DNA from: Streptomyces minutiscleroticus
GTDB taxonomy: Bacteria > Actinomycetota > Actinomycetes > Streptomycetales > Streptomycetaceae
DNA length: 64,000 nt
Reading direction: 5' to 3'
Assembly: GCF_014650875.1 (NCBI RefSeq)
Contig: NZ_BMVU01000014.1
Span: 90,788-154,787, forward strand
The position numbers and the translations under genes were made by a program. Under the pieces are notes generated by a model. It ran no database searches. It saw only the letters and a list, made by a program, of their open reading frames with translations, and was not told the DNA's origin. Shown one piece after another: positions 37,436-47,641 of this stretch. Position 1 is the first letter of the stretch. Each line of letters starts with the position of its first letter.

Positions 37436-37502
37436 TCCCTCGCCCTGCCCCGCGCCGGAATCCGCTCGCGCGGGCAGCCCCATCGCCCCGGGAGCAGAAC
37501 CG

Positions 37503-38630
37503 ATGAGCAGTACCGCGTCCCCCGCACCGCGCCGCACCGCGCTCGATGCCCTGCACCGCTCGCTCGGCGCGACGATGACCGACTTCGCCGGCTGGGACAT
37601 GCCCCTGCGCTACGGCTCCGAGCGCGACGAGCACACCGCCGTGCGCACGAAGGCCGGCCTCTTCGACCTTTCCCACATGGGCGAGATCACGGTCACCGGC
37701 CCGCAGGCCGCCGCGCTCCTGGACTACGCGCTGGTCGGCCACCTGTCCACGGTCGGCGTCGGCCGCGCCCGCTACACCATGATCTGCCGCGCGGACGGCG
37801 GCATCCTCGACGACCTGATCGTCTACCGGCTGCGCGAGGCCGAGTACATGGTCGTCGCCAACGCCTCCAACGCCCAGGTCGTGCTGGACGCGCTGACCGA
37901 GCGCGCCGCCGGCTTCGACGCCGAGGTGCGCGACGACCGCGACGCCTACGCGCTCCTCGCCGTCCAGGGCCCCGAGTCCCCCGGCATCCTGAAGAGCCTG
38001 ACCGACGCCGACCTCGACGGCCTGAAGTACTACGCCGGCCTGCCCGGCACCGTCGCGGGCGTCCCGGCCCTGATCGCCCGCACCGGTTACACCGGCGAGG
38101 ACGGCTTCGAGCTGTTCGTCGCCCCGGCCGACGCCGAGAGGCTGTGGCAGGCGCTCACCGGGGCCGGCGCCGCGGCCGGGCTCGTCCCGTGCGGCCTGTC
38201 CTGCCGGGACACCCTGCGCCTGGAGGCGGGCATGCCGCTGTACGGGCACGAGCTGTCCACCTCCCTGACGCCGTTCGACGCGGGGCTCGGCCGGGTCGTG
38301 AAGTTCGACAAGGAGGGCGACTTCGTCGGCCGCGAGGCGCTCGCCGAGGCCGCCGACCGCGCCCGGGAGAAGGCGCCGCGGGTCCTGGTCGGCCTGGTCG
38401 CCGAGGGCCGCCGCGTGCCCCGCGCCGGGTACCCCGTGGTCGCCGGCGGCGAGGTGGTCGGCGAGGTCACCTCCGGCGCCCCCTCCCCCACGCTGGGGAA
38501 GCCGGTCGCGATGGCGTACGTCGACGCCGCGCACGCCGCGCCCGGCACCCCCGGCGTCGGCGTGGACATCCGGGGCAGCCACGAGCCGTACGAGGTCGTG
38601 GCGCTGCCCTTCTACAAGCGCCGCAAGTAG
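37503..38630 (+). CDS. gcvT: Glycine cleavage system aminomethyltransferase (T-protein)
   Basis: GcvT, 375 residues, releases ammonia from the aminomethyl-lipoyl arm of GcvH and gives methylene-tetrahydrofolate. The N-terminal MTDFAGWDMPLRY and HTAVRTKAGLFDLSHMGEI are the folate-domain signature with the catalytic Asp; YTGEDGFELFV and LRLEAGMPLYGHEL follow; the C-terminal barrel carries VGREAL and GEVTSGAPSPTLG. ATG 37503 has GGGAG nine bases upstream; longer in-frame starts would lie inside the riboswitch. gcvP and lpd are not in the window. Confidence 0.96.
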   Translation: MSSTASPAPRRTALDALHRSLGATMTDFAGWDMPLRYGSERDEHTAVRTKAGLFDLSHMGEITVTGPQAAALLDYALVGHLSTVGVGRARYTMICRADGGILDDLIVYRLREAEYMVVANASNAQVVLDALTERAAGFDAEVRDDRDAYALLAVQGPESPGILKSLTDADLDGLKYYAGLPGTVAGVPALIARTGYTGEDGFELFVAPADAERLWQALTGAGAAAGLVPCGLSCRDTLRLEAGMPLYGHELSTSLTPFDAGLGRVVKFDKEGDFVGREALAEAADRAREKAPRVLVGLVAEGRRVPRAGYPVVAGGEVVGEVTSGAPSPTLGKPVAMAYVDAAHAAPGTPGVGVDIRGSHEPYEVVALPFYKRRK

Positions 38631-38801
38631 CCGCCCCGTGGGCGCGCGCCCGGCCCCGCCGGCACGCGCCACCGGGTCCCGCTCCGCGCACCGCTTCCGG
38701 CCATGTGCCGACGCGGCGCGCCCGGCCTGCGTACCGTCGCGTACGGCAGGACCCAGGACCGCACGTTCACCGCACTTCCCGCGTACAGGAGAATTCAGGC
38801 C

Positions 38802-39179
38802 ATGAGCAACCCCCAGCAGCTGCGCTACAGCAAGGAGCACGAGTGGCTGTCGGCCGCCGAGGACGGCGTCGCGACGGTCGGCATCACGGAGCACGCGGCC
38901 AACGCGCTCGGTGACGTCGTGTACGTCCAGCTCCCCGAGGTCGGCGACACCGTGACCGCGGGCGAGACCTGCGGCGAACTGGAGTCGACCAAGTCGGTCA
39001 GCGACCTGTACTCGCCGGTGACCGGCGAGGTCGTCGAGGCCAACCAGGACGTCGTGGACGATCCGGCCCTGGTGAACTCCGCCCCCTTCGAGGGCGGCTG
39101 GCTGTTCAAGGTGCGCGTGGCACAGGAGCCGGCCGACCTCCTCACCGCCGACGAGTACACCGAATTCTCCGGATCCTGA
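38802..39179 (+). CDS. gcvH: Glycine cleavage system H protein
   Basis: GcvH, 125 residues, carries the aminomethyl group on a lipoyl arm between P, T and L proteins. Opening RYSKEHEWLS and GITEHAANALGDVVYVQLPE are family marks. The lipoylated residue is Lys64 in ESTKSVSDLYSPV. ATG 38802 follows AGGAG at about nine bases. It follows gcvT by 170 bases and precedes glyA by 14. Confidence 0.97.
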   Translation: MSNPQQLRYSKEHEWLSAAEDGVATVGITEHAANALGDVVYVQLPEVGDTVTAGETCGELESTKSVSDLYSPVTGEVVEANQDVVDDPALVNSAPFEGGWLFKVRVAQEPADLLTADEYTEFSGS

Positions 39180-39193
39180 GGACTCCTTCACCG

Positions 39194-40453
<1,260 letters not shown>

Positions 40454-40500
40454 TTCGCCCGGATCGCGTAGGATTTCGTACGCTTTCCAGCTGCATATCC

Positions 40501-40539
40501 GGGGCACCGCGCCCACCGAGGGGTCGGGCGCGGTGCCCC
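40501..40539 (+). terminator. Terminator after glyA
   Basis: GGGGCACCGCGCCC (40501-40514) pairs perfectly with 40526-40539, eleven-base loop. It separates the riboswitch operon from sdaA, so sdaA probably needs read-through or its own promoter within about 75 bases. Confidence 0.8.
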
Positions 40540-40614
40540 GTTCCTTGCCCCCCACGCGTCCCGCACCGCATCCCCCTGCGGACAACGGCGTCCGCTGCCC
40601 CCTAGGAGTCCTCC

Positions 40615-41982
<1,368 letters not shown>

Positions 41983-41988
41983 TCCGGA

Positions 41989-42028
41989 CCGGTTCCGTCC
42001 GCCGGTGCGCACCGGCGGACGGAACCGG
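41989..42028. terminator. 40-bp perfect palindrome, terminator of sdaA
   Basis: Arms 41989-42008 and 42009-42028 are exact reverse complements without spacer (centre CCGGTGCGCACCGG). It begins six bases after the sdaA stop codon. Confidence 0.85.
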
Positions 42029-42045
42029 CTCCCCCGGTGCCACTC

Positions 42046-42066
42046 GGGGGTCACTAGGGGGTCACT
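42046..42066 (+). promoter_or_regulatory. Direct repeat in the lysozyme gene leader
   Basis: GGGGGTCACT occurs at 42046-42055 and 42057-42066, an 11-bp period that puts both on one face of the helix, about 100 bp upstream of the lysozyme gene. Possible regulator site; no partner known. Confidence 0.35.
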
Positions 42067-42167
42067 CGTCCGGGGTGGAAATCCCTCAACTCGGGGAAAA
42101 GCCAAGTGGGTTGTTGCATCTTTCAGCATCAGTCCCGTCCCCCCACCGCACCACCGCGAGGAGCACC

Positions 42168-42725
42168 ATGCTGCGTGGCATCGACGTCAGCGCGTACCAG
42201 TCGTCCTCGTACGACACCGACGGCCTGTCCTTCGTCTTCGTGAAGGCCACGGAGGGCCGCTCGTACGTCAATCCGAAGCTGTCCGCCCAGGTGAAGAGAG
42301 GCCGCGACGCGGGCCTGGCGATCGGCTTCTACCACTTCCTGTGGCCGGGCAACATCACGGCCCAGGCGGAGTACTTCGTCGCCAAGGCCCCGGAGAAGGC
42401 GGGCGACCTGCTGGTGGTCGACTGGGAGACCACGGGCGAGGGCACCCACGCCACCAACGCCGAGAAGGACCGCTTCATCCGCGAGGTGAAGAGGCTGCGG
42501 CCGGACCACCGGGTCCTGCTGTACTGCAACAGGAACTACTGGCTCAACGTCGACACCACGTCCTACGCGGGCGACGGCCTGTGGATCGCCGACTACACGA
42601 CGGCGGGCAAGCCCCGCATCCAGGCGAAGTGGCGCTTCCACCAGTACACGGACGACCCGGTCGACAAGAACGTCGCGGACTTCGCGAGCAGGGCGGCGCT
42701 GAAGGAGTGGGCGACGGGCGCCTGA
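42168..42725 (+). CDS. GH25-family lysozyme
   Basis: A 185-residue muramidase that cuts the glycan strand of peptidoglycan. MLRGIDVSAYQ and LSFVFVKATEG open the GH25 barrel; LLVVDWETTGEG carries the DxE catalytic pair; LLYCNRNYW and WIADYT close it. It consists of the catalytic domain alone, with no signal peptide, transmembrane segment or wall-binding repeats, so it is either cytoplasmic, released by lysis or exported in another way. ATG 42168 follows GAGGAG. Upstream in-frame extensions run through sdaA and are not genuine. Confidence 0.87.
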   Translation: MLRGIDVSAYQSSSYDTDGLSFVFVKATEGRSYVNPKLSAQVKRGRDAGLAIGFYHFLWPGNITAQAEYFVAKAPEKAGDLLVVDWETTGEGTHATNAEKDRFIREVKRLRPDHRVLLYCNRNYWLNVDTTSYAGDGLWIADYTTAGKPRIQAKWRFHQYTDDPVDKNVADFASRAALKEWATGA

Positions 42726-42733
42726 CCCCGGCC

Positions 42734-42833
42734 CCGCGGCCGGACCGCCGGACGCGCACGGCCCCGGGCACCGTCCGGCCGGCCCGCCCGCGCGTACGGG
42801 CGGACCGGCGGCATCCGGGCGGACCGGCCGCGG
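42734..42833. terminator. Nested inverted repeats between convergent genes
   Basis: CCGCGGCCGG-A-CCGCC (42734 onwards) is inverted at 42815-42833 with about two mismatches, and an inner CCGCCCG/CGGGCGG hairpin (42784-42790 with 42797-42803) lies inside. It fits a shared terminator for the lysozyme and reductase genes. Confidence 0.45.
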
Positions 42834-42869
42834 GACCGCGCGGGGAGGCCGCGCGGACGGGACCGGTGG

Positions 42870-43532
42870 CTACGCCCGGAAGTCCGGGGTGCGCTCCGGG
42901 GACGCCTTCGCCAGGGCCTCGGTGACCGCTTCGGCGTCGCCCCGCAGGCCGTACACCGGGGTACCGGGCTGCTGGCGCCAGGAGTCGTCGGTGCCGCCGG
43001 CGTCGACGGTGTCGAAGCCGAGTTCGTCGATCAGGTCCCGGACGCGCCGCTTGGCCGCCTCGTCGTCGCCGGCCACCGGCAGGGCCAGGCGGTCGGGGGC
43101 GCCGGCCGGACGGTGGCGGTCCAGGATGTCCTGGGCGAAGGTGCCGTTGAAGGCCTTGATCACCGGGTGGCCGATCCGGCGCTCGGTCCAGCGGCTCTCG
43201 GTGATCCCCTCGTCCTCGATCTCCGCGATCCTGCCGTCGCGCTGCTTCGGGTAGTAGTTGCCGGTGTCGATGACGGCGACGCCGTCCGCCGCTCCGTCCA
43301 GGAGGCCGGACGGCAGGTCGGGGACCGCCTTGACCGGGACCGCGACCACGACGACCTCGGCGCCGCGTGCCGCCTCCTCGACCGGGACGGGCCGCGCGCC
43401 GGTCTCCTCGGCCAGGTCGGTGAGCGTGTGCGGGCCGCGCGAGTTGGCGACGGAGACGTCGTGCCCGAGGGCGGTGAGCCGCCGGGTGAGGTTGCCTCCG
43501 ATGTTGCCCGCGCCGATGATGCCGATCTTCAT
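42870..43532 (-). CDS. NADPH/F420-type reductase-like protein
   Basis: 220 residues. MKIGIIGAGNIGGNLTRRL is the dinucleotide-binding start of the NADP_oxidored_F420 (COG2085) family, and VSVANSRGPHTL is the strand that recognises the NADP phosphate. EVVVVAVPVKAVPDL, VIDTGNYYP and HPVIKAFNGTFAQDIL are further family blocks. Members reduce F420 or other partners with NADPH; many of this subgroup have unknown substrates. ATG 43532 is preceded by AGCAGG. No linked gene indicates a pathway. Confidence 0.82.
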   Translation of the reverse strand: MKIGIIGAGNIGGNLTRRLTALGHDVSVANSRGPHTLTDLAEETGARPVPVEEAARGAEVVVVAVPVKAVPDLPSGLLDGAADGVAVIDTGNYYPKQRDGRIAEIEDEGITESRWTERRIGHPVIKAFNGTFAQDILDRHRPAGAPDRLALPVAGDDEAAKRRVRDLIDELGFDTVDAGGTDDSWRQQPGTPVYGLRGDAEAVTEALAKASPERTPDFRA

Positions 43533-43670
43533 GTCCTGCTCGCCTCGCCCTTCGGGGTCGGTGTCCGCCGGGGTCGGGTGGCCCCGGCGCCGGACACCCC
43601 CAACCCCCCCGTCCGGCGGGCTATTCCGGACCGCGCCGAACGGGTGGCGGGTTTTCGGACACCGCCGGGC

Positions 43671-44360
43671 TCACTCCCGCCCGCCCGCCGCGAACGGGTC
43701 CTCCAGTTCGCGGCCCAGGACCTGCGCCGCCGTGTCCGCGTCCCCGTCCGCGACGGCCGCCACGAGCGCCTCGTGGGCCGCGTCCCCGGGGTTGCGGTCG
43801 CGGGCGCGCAGGCCGGTCAGGGACAGCAGGTCGACCAGTCCCTCGCGCAGGGCGGGCACGAACTGCGTGAAGAGGTCCGTGAGCACGGGGTTGTGGGCGG
43901 CGGCGACCACGGCCGCGTGGAAGGCGATGTCGGCGTCGACGAAGGCGGCGTCGCCGGAGGCCGCCGCGGCGCGGCGCCCCGCCAGCGCGGCCCGCAGCGC
44001 GGCGACGTCCTCCCCGGTGCGGCGGCGGGCGGCCAGCCGGGCCGCGTGGACCTCGACCGCCGCGCGGACCTCGTAGACGTCCGTCACCGCGGCCCGGCGC
44101 AGCCGCGCGGACCACTCCTCGGCGGGCTCGGCGGCGACGACGAACACCCCGGCCCCCTGGCGGGCGCGGACGAGCCCGGCGCCGGCGAGCGCGCGCAGCG
44201 CCTCGCGGACGGTGGAGCGGCCGACGCCGAGCTCCTTGGCGAGCGTGGTCTCCCCGGGCAGCTTCGTGCCGACCGGCCAGTGGCCCCCGGTGATCTGGGC
44301 GCGCAGCCGTTCCACGGCCTGTTCGACGAGCGGGCTGGGGCGGAGGGCGTCGAGCGGCAT
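43671..44360 (-). CDS. GntR/FadR-type transcriptional regulator
   Basis: 229 residues. The winged helix (about residues 10-70) reads LVEQAVERLRAQITGGHWPV, LPGETTLAKELGVGRSTVRE, ALRALAGAGLVRARQGAGVFV. The C-terminal FCD domain has YEVRAAVEVHAARLAA, DADIAFHAAVVAAAHNPVL with metal-binding Asp/His residues, and AHEALVAAVADGDADTA. FCD regulators sense carboxylic acids or sugar acids. It is divergent from the lone ABC ATPase gene (151 bp between starts), which may be a target. ATG 44360 gives the standard start; the frame upstream is spurious. Confidence 0.88.
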   Translation of the reverse strand: MPLDALRPSPLVEQAVERLRAQITGGHWPVGTKLPGETTLAKELGVGRSTVREALRALAGAGLVRARQGAGVFVVAAEPAEEWSARLRRAAVTDVYEVRAAVEVHAARLAARRRTGEDVAALRAALAGRRAAAASGDAAFVDADIAFHAAVVAAAHNPVLTDLFTQFVPALREGLVDLLSLTGLRARDRNPGDAAHEALVAAVADGDADTAAQVLGRELEDPFAAGGRE

Positions 44361-44510
44361 CGGGACACCTGCCTGGTGAGGAGGGGGAACGGGAGGTACG
44401 GCGCGCGGGGTGCACGCGGCGTACGGGACCCCAGGAGCCGGCGTGCCGCGGCCGGTGGGCCGGAGGCCGCCACTTGTCTGAGGAGCTGAGCGGTGGTTAG
44501 CGTACCGCCC

Positions 44511-45305
44511 ATGAGTCCCGAGGTACTGCGCGCCGAGAACGTCCACGTCGTCCGGGACGGCCGGCCCATCCTCCAGGAGGTGTCGCTGACCGTCCGGGCC
44601 GGCGAGCACTGGGCGCTGCTCGGCGCGAACGGGGCCGGGAAGTCGACCCTGCTGAGCCTCCTCGGGGCGCGGGTGCACCCGACCGAGGGGCGGGTGGAGG
44701 TCCTCGGCCGCCGTCTGGGCCGCGTGGACCTGCGCGAGCTGCGGTCGTACGTGGGTCACGTCGACCCCCGGCACGCCCCGTCCTCGCCGCTGCGCGTGCG
44801 CGACGTGGTGCTGACCGGCGTGACCAACTCCGCCGAGCGGCCGCCCCGCTGGCGCCCCACGGCGGAGCAGGAGGAGCGCGCCGACCGGCTGATGGGCACG
44901 CTCGGCCTGGACGGGCTGCGCGAGGCGCGCTGGACGACGCTCTCGCAGGGCCAGCGCGGCCGCACCCTGATCGCCCGCGCGCTGATGCCCGAGCCGCGCC
45001 TGCTCCTGCTGGACGAGCCGGCGACGGGCCTGGACCTGCCGGGCCGCGAGCGGCTCCTGGAGGCGCTGGACGGGCTGCGCCGCGACCACCCCGAGCTGGC
45101 GACGGTCCTGGTCACCCACCATCTGGAGGAACTGCCCGCCGGGACCGGCCACGCGCTCCTGCTGCGCGACGGCCGCGAGCTGGCCCAGGGCCCGGTGGAC
45201 GAGGTGCTGACCGGCGACCTGATCGGCAAGTGCTTCGACCTGCCGCTGGACCTGGAGCGCCGGGACGGCCGCTGGAGCGTACGCATCCGCCGCCGGGCGG
45301 CGTGA
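44511..45305 (+). CDS. Stand-alone ABC ATPase
   Basis: 264 residues. Walker A GANGAGKSTL, Q-loop replaced by a YVGHVDPRH segment, signature LSQGQRGRTLIARAL, Walker B LLLLDEPATGLD, and H-loop VTHHLEEL. It resembles the single-domain ModF/PhnL-type ATPases. No permease or binding-protein gene is adjacent, so the partner is elsewhere or the protein has a non-transport role. It ends in a C-terminal basic tail. Divergent from the GntR regulator. Confidence 0.85.
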   Translation: MSPEVLRAENVHVVRDGRPILQEVSLTVRAGEHWALLGANGAGKSTLLSLLGARVHPTEGRVEVLGRRLGRVDLRELRSYVGHVDPRHAPSSPLRVRDVVLTGVTNSAERPPRWRPTAEQEERADRLMGTLGLDGLREARWTTLSQGQRGRTLIARALMPEPRLLLLDEPATGLDLPGRERLLEALDGLRRDHPELATVLVTHHLEELPAGTGHALLLRDGRELAQGPVDEVLTGDLIGKCFDLPLDLERRDGRWSVRIRRRAA

Positions 45306-45611
45306 GCGGGCGCCGCCGCGCGGCGCGACAGGACCGCGTCGCTCCGTGCGGGCGGGGTGTGGTCGGCTGTCGCCCGGCGTGGGCAGGAGCCGGCCGTACG
45401 GCAGGAACGAGGCGCGCGCCGGGCGGAGGTAGGTGCGCCTGAGGCGCGCGCCGAGCGGCGGCGTGCGGCGTGCCGCGGCACACGCCGGACGGTGTGCGCC
45501 ACGGTGCGGCCGCCGCGCGGCGCGACGGGCGACCGCACGCCGTACGGGGCGGCACGGGACGGCATGACAGAGGGGCGTTCCCGGGGTCACCGGGAACGCC
45601 CCTCGCGCGCG
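45306..45611. other. 306-bp G+C-rich gap with repeats
   Basis: Between convergent genes. An 18-mer (GCCGCCGCGCGGCGCGAC) occurs at 45312-45329 and again at 45509-45526, and GAGGCGCGCGCC recurs near 45409 and 45440. A strong terminator lies at its right end. No gene is seen. Confidence 0.6.
45570..45604. terminator. Bidirectional terminator
   Basis: GAGGGGCGTTCCCGG (45570-45584) pairs perfectly over 15 bp with 45590-45604, loop GGTCA. It lies eight bases beyond the EF-hand stop and also downstream of the ABC ATPase gene. Confidence 0.85.
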
Positions 45612-45824
45612 TCACTTGTTCAGGTGGGCCCAGAACTCGTCGAACGACAGCAGCTTGTCCTTGTCGGTGTCCTGAGCGGCGATGACGGCCTCGGCCACCG
45701 ACTCGGTGACGTGGAAGTCCCCCATCTGCGCCATCGCGCTCTTGTACTCGGCCGCCGTGATGAAGCCGTCCCCGTCCGCGTCGAAGCGCTCGAACGCCGC
45801 GCGCGCCGCCTCTATGTCCGCCAC
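45612..45824 (-). CDS. Small EF-hand calcium-binding protein
   Basis: 70 residues with two EF-hands. Loop one (15-26) is DADGDGFITAAE, fully canonical with Glu at position 12. Loop two (52-63) is DTDKDKLLSFDE, with Asp at 1, 3, 5 and Glu at 12, but Lys instead of Gly at position 6. No signal peptide, so a cytoplasmic calcium buffer or sensor. Streptomyces have several such calmodulin-like proteins; some affect development. GTG 45824 is preceded by AAGGGGCGG; an upstream in-frame ATG at 45848 would add eight residues. Confidence 0.88.
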   Translation of the reverse strand: MADIEAARAAFERFDADGDGFITAAEYKSAMAQMGDFHVTESVAEAVIAAQDTDKDKLLSFDEFWAHLNK

Positions 45825-45987
45825 CTGATCCGCCCCTTCCTGGTGCATTACTGACGGCAGTCAGGGTAAGCGGTGCCCCTCCCGGCCGGTCCCCCAGGTC
45901 CGGGTGCCGTCCGCGCCGGGGCCGCCGGGGCGCGGGGAGTGCTCCCGTCCGCCGAACGGCGGGGCGGTGGTACCGCCGCTCCCCGGC

Positions 45988-46491
45988 TCAGCGCTCCGCG
46001 ACGCGCATCTCGAACCAGGTCGTCTTGCCGCGCGGCAGCAGGTCGACGCCCCAGCGGTCGGCGAGCTTGTCGACGAGGAACAGGCCCCGGCCGCTCACGT
46101 CCAGGTCCTGGACCGGCATCAGGCAGGGCAGCCCGCGCGAGGGGTCGCGGATCTCGACGCGGAGCCAGCCCCGGCGGCGGCGCATGCGCAGGCCGAAGAC
46201 GCGGGCGCCGGTGTGCCGTACGGCGTTGCCGACGAGTTCGGAGACGAGCAGGACCGCGTCCTCGGCGAGCTTCGGGCCGAGGGCCCAGTGGCGCAGAATC
46301 ACGACCTGGGCCAGCCGGCGGGCGGTGGCGGCGGACTCGGGACGGGACGGCAGCGACACCTCCGCCTCGGTCGGGTTCCCGAACAGTTCCAGCGCCTTCA
46401 GGGCGTGTTCGTCCTCGACACCGGGCGACCAGCGCGCCGCGGTCGCACTCCCGTGCCGCCGCGGCTGTTCGATACCCTCCAGCCCCGCCAT
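45988..46491 (-). CDS. Anti-sigma-factor-type ATPase (RsbW/SpoIIAB-like GHKL)
   Basis: About 167 residues with one GHKL ATPase domain: N-box VLLVSELVGNAVRHTGA, G1 box VEIRDPSRGLP, and G2 box SGRGLFLVDKLADRWGVD. There is no histidine-kinase dimer domain, so it belongs to the RsbW-type serine kinases/anti-sigma proteins abundant in Streptomyces. Cognate sigma and anti-anti-sigma genes are not adjacent. The start is uncertain: ATG 46491 (MAGLEGIEQP) matches related proteins as I recall them, with further in-frame starts at 46545 and beyond. About 300 non-coding bases precede it. Confidence 0.82.
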   Translation of the reverse strand: MAGLEGIEQPRRHGSATAARWSPGVEDEHALKALELFGNPTEAEVSLPSRPESAATARRLAQVVILRHWALGPKLAEDAVLLVSELVGNAVRHTGARVFGLRMRRRRGWLRVEIRDPSRGLPCLMPVQDLDVSGRGLFLVDKLADRWGVDLLPRGKTTWFEMRVAER

Positions 46492-46789
46492 GCCCCCATC
46501 ATGGCCAACGGAGGCGCGTTCCGGGGTCGTTCCGGCGGAATACATCCCCCGGAACACCCCCATCCGCAACATTCGCCCGGCATGTGCCACTGGCAGTCCG
46601 GAACTCGATAAACCCACTCCGAGCTGCGACAACCTAGCGATCCGGACCGGAGGAGGGCCATTCCGCCCCACCCTGCCCCACGGCCTTCCCGCGGCGTCCG
46701 CGAAACGCCCCATCGAGGGACGTCGGATCAGACACCGCGTCAACTGCAAGACCTGAAAGCCGCGACTTCGGGTGAACTTTCAGAAGCCC

Positions 46790-47557
46790 TCAGAGGAACT
46801 TCGCCTTGCCCGGGCCCTCCTCCACGAAGCTCCGCATCCCGCGCTCGCGGTCCTCCGTGGCGAACAGCCCGGCGAACCAGTTGCGCTCGATCGCGAGCCC
46901 GGTCTCCAGGTCGGTCTCCAGACCGGCGTCCACCGACTCCTTGGCGGCGCGCAGCGCGAGCGCGGGCCCCTGCGCGAGCTTCGCCGCCCAGGCGTGCGCC
47001 TGCTCGTAGGTCTCGGCGGCGGGCACCACCCGGTCCACCAGACCGAGCGCGAGGGCCTCGTCGGCCTTCACCATCCGCCCGGTGAAGATCAGGTCCTTGG
47101 CGCGGGACGGGCCGATCAGCCGCGCCAGGCGCTGGGTGCCGCCCGCGCCGGGGATCAGCCCGAGCAGGATCTCGGGCTGCCCGAGCTTCGCGTCGTCGGC
47201 GGCGATCCGGTAGTCCGCGCAGAGCGCCAGTTCGCAGCCGCCGCCCAGCGCGTAGCCGGTCACGGCGGCCACGACGGGTTTGGGGATGCGGGCGACGGCG
47301 GTGAAGGAGTCCTGCAGGCCCCGGGAGCGCACGACCATCGCCGCGTGGTCCATCGCCTGCATCTCCTTGATGTCCGCGCCCGCCGCGAACACCTTCTCGC
47401 CGCCGTACAGGACCACGGCCCGTACGTCCTCGCGGCGCGCGGCCTCCTCGGCCAGTTCCTTGAGCCGGTCCTGGACGGCGACGTCCAGCGCGTTCATGGG
47501 CGGGCGGTCCAGGCGGATCGTGCCGACGCCCGCCGCGACTTCGAGATGCACAGTCAT
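46790..47557 (-). CDS. Enoyl-CoA hydratase/isomerase family protein
   Basis: 255 residues with the crotonase fold. VFAAGADIKEMQ gives the first oxyanion-hole strand, and ALGGGCELALCADYRIA and KLGQPEILLGLIPGAGGTQRL carry the two catalytic Glu positions of true hydratases. The C-terminal trimerisation helix ends EGPGKAKF. It should hydrate trans-2-enoyl-CoA in fatty-acid or branched-chain breakdown. It is monocistronic to judge by its neighbours, with a terminator upstream on the same strand belonging to the transpeptidase gene. Confidence 0.93.
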   Translation of the reverse strand: MTVHLEVAAGVGTIRLDRPPMNALDVAVQDRLKELAEEAARREDVRAVVLYGGEKVFAAGADIKEMQAMDHAAMVVRSRGLQDSFTAVARIPKPVVAAVTGYALGGGCELALCADYRIAADDAKLGQPEILLGLIPGAGGTQRLARLIGPSRAKDLIFTGRMVKADEALALGLVDRVVPAAETYEQAHAWAAKLAQGPALALRAAKESVDAGLETDLETGLAIERNWFAGLFATEDRERGMRSFVEEGPGKAKFL

Positions 47558-47583
47558 GCGAGCAGGTTAACGGCGACTAACGG

Positions 47584-47621
47584 CGGCGGGCCCGGTGCGA
47601 TCGCTCACACCGGGCCCGCCG
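47584..47621 (-). terminator. Terminator after the L,D-transpeptidase gene
   Basis: CGGCGGGCCCGGTG (47584-47597) pairs perfectly over 14 bp with CACCGGGCCCGCCG (47608-47621), ten-base loop, 20 bases past the stop codon. Confidence 0.8.
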
Positions 47622-47641
47622 CGAGAGGCCGTGGGCCGCGG

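Noticed and set aside
42046..42066. ParB, DnaA or attachment-site repeats
   Set aside because: The 10-bp repeat does not match known DnaA or parS sequences and no integrase or tRNA gene is nearby.
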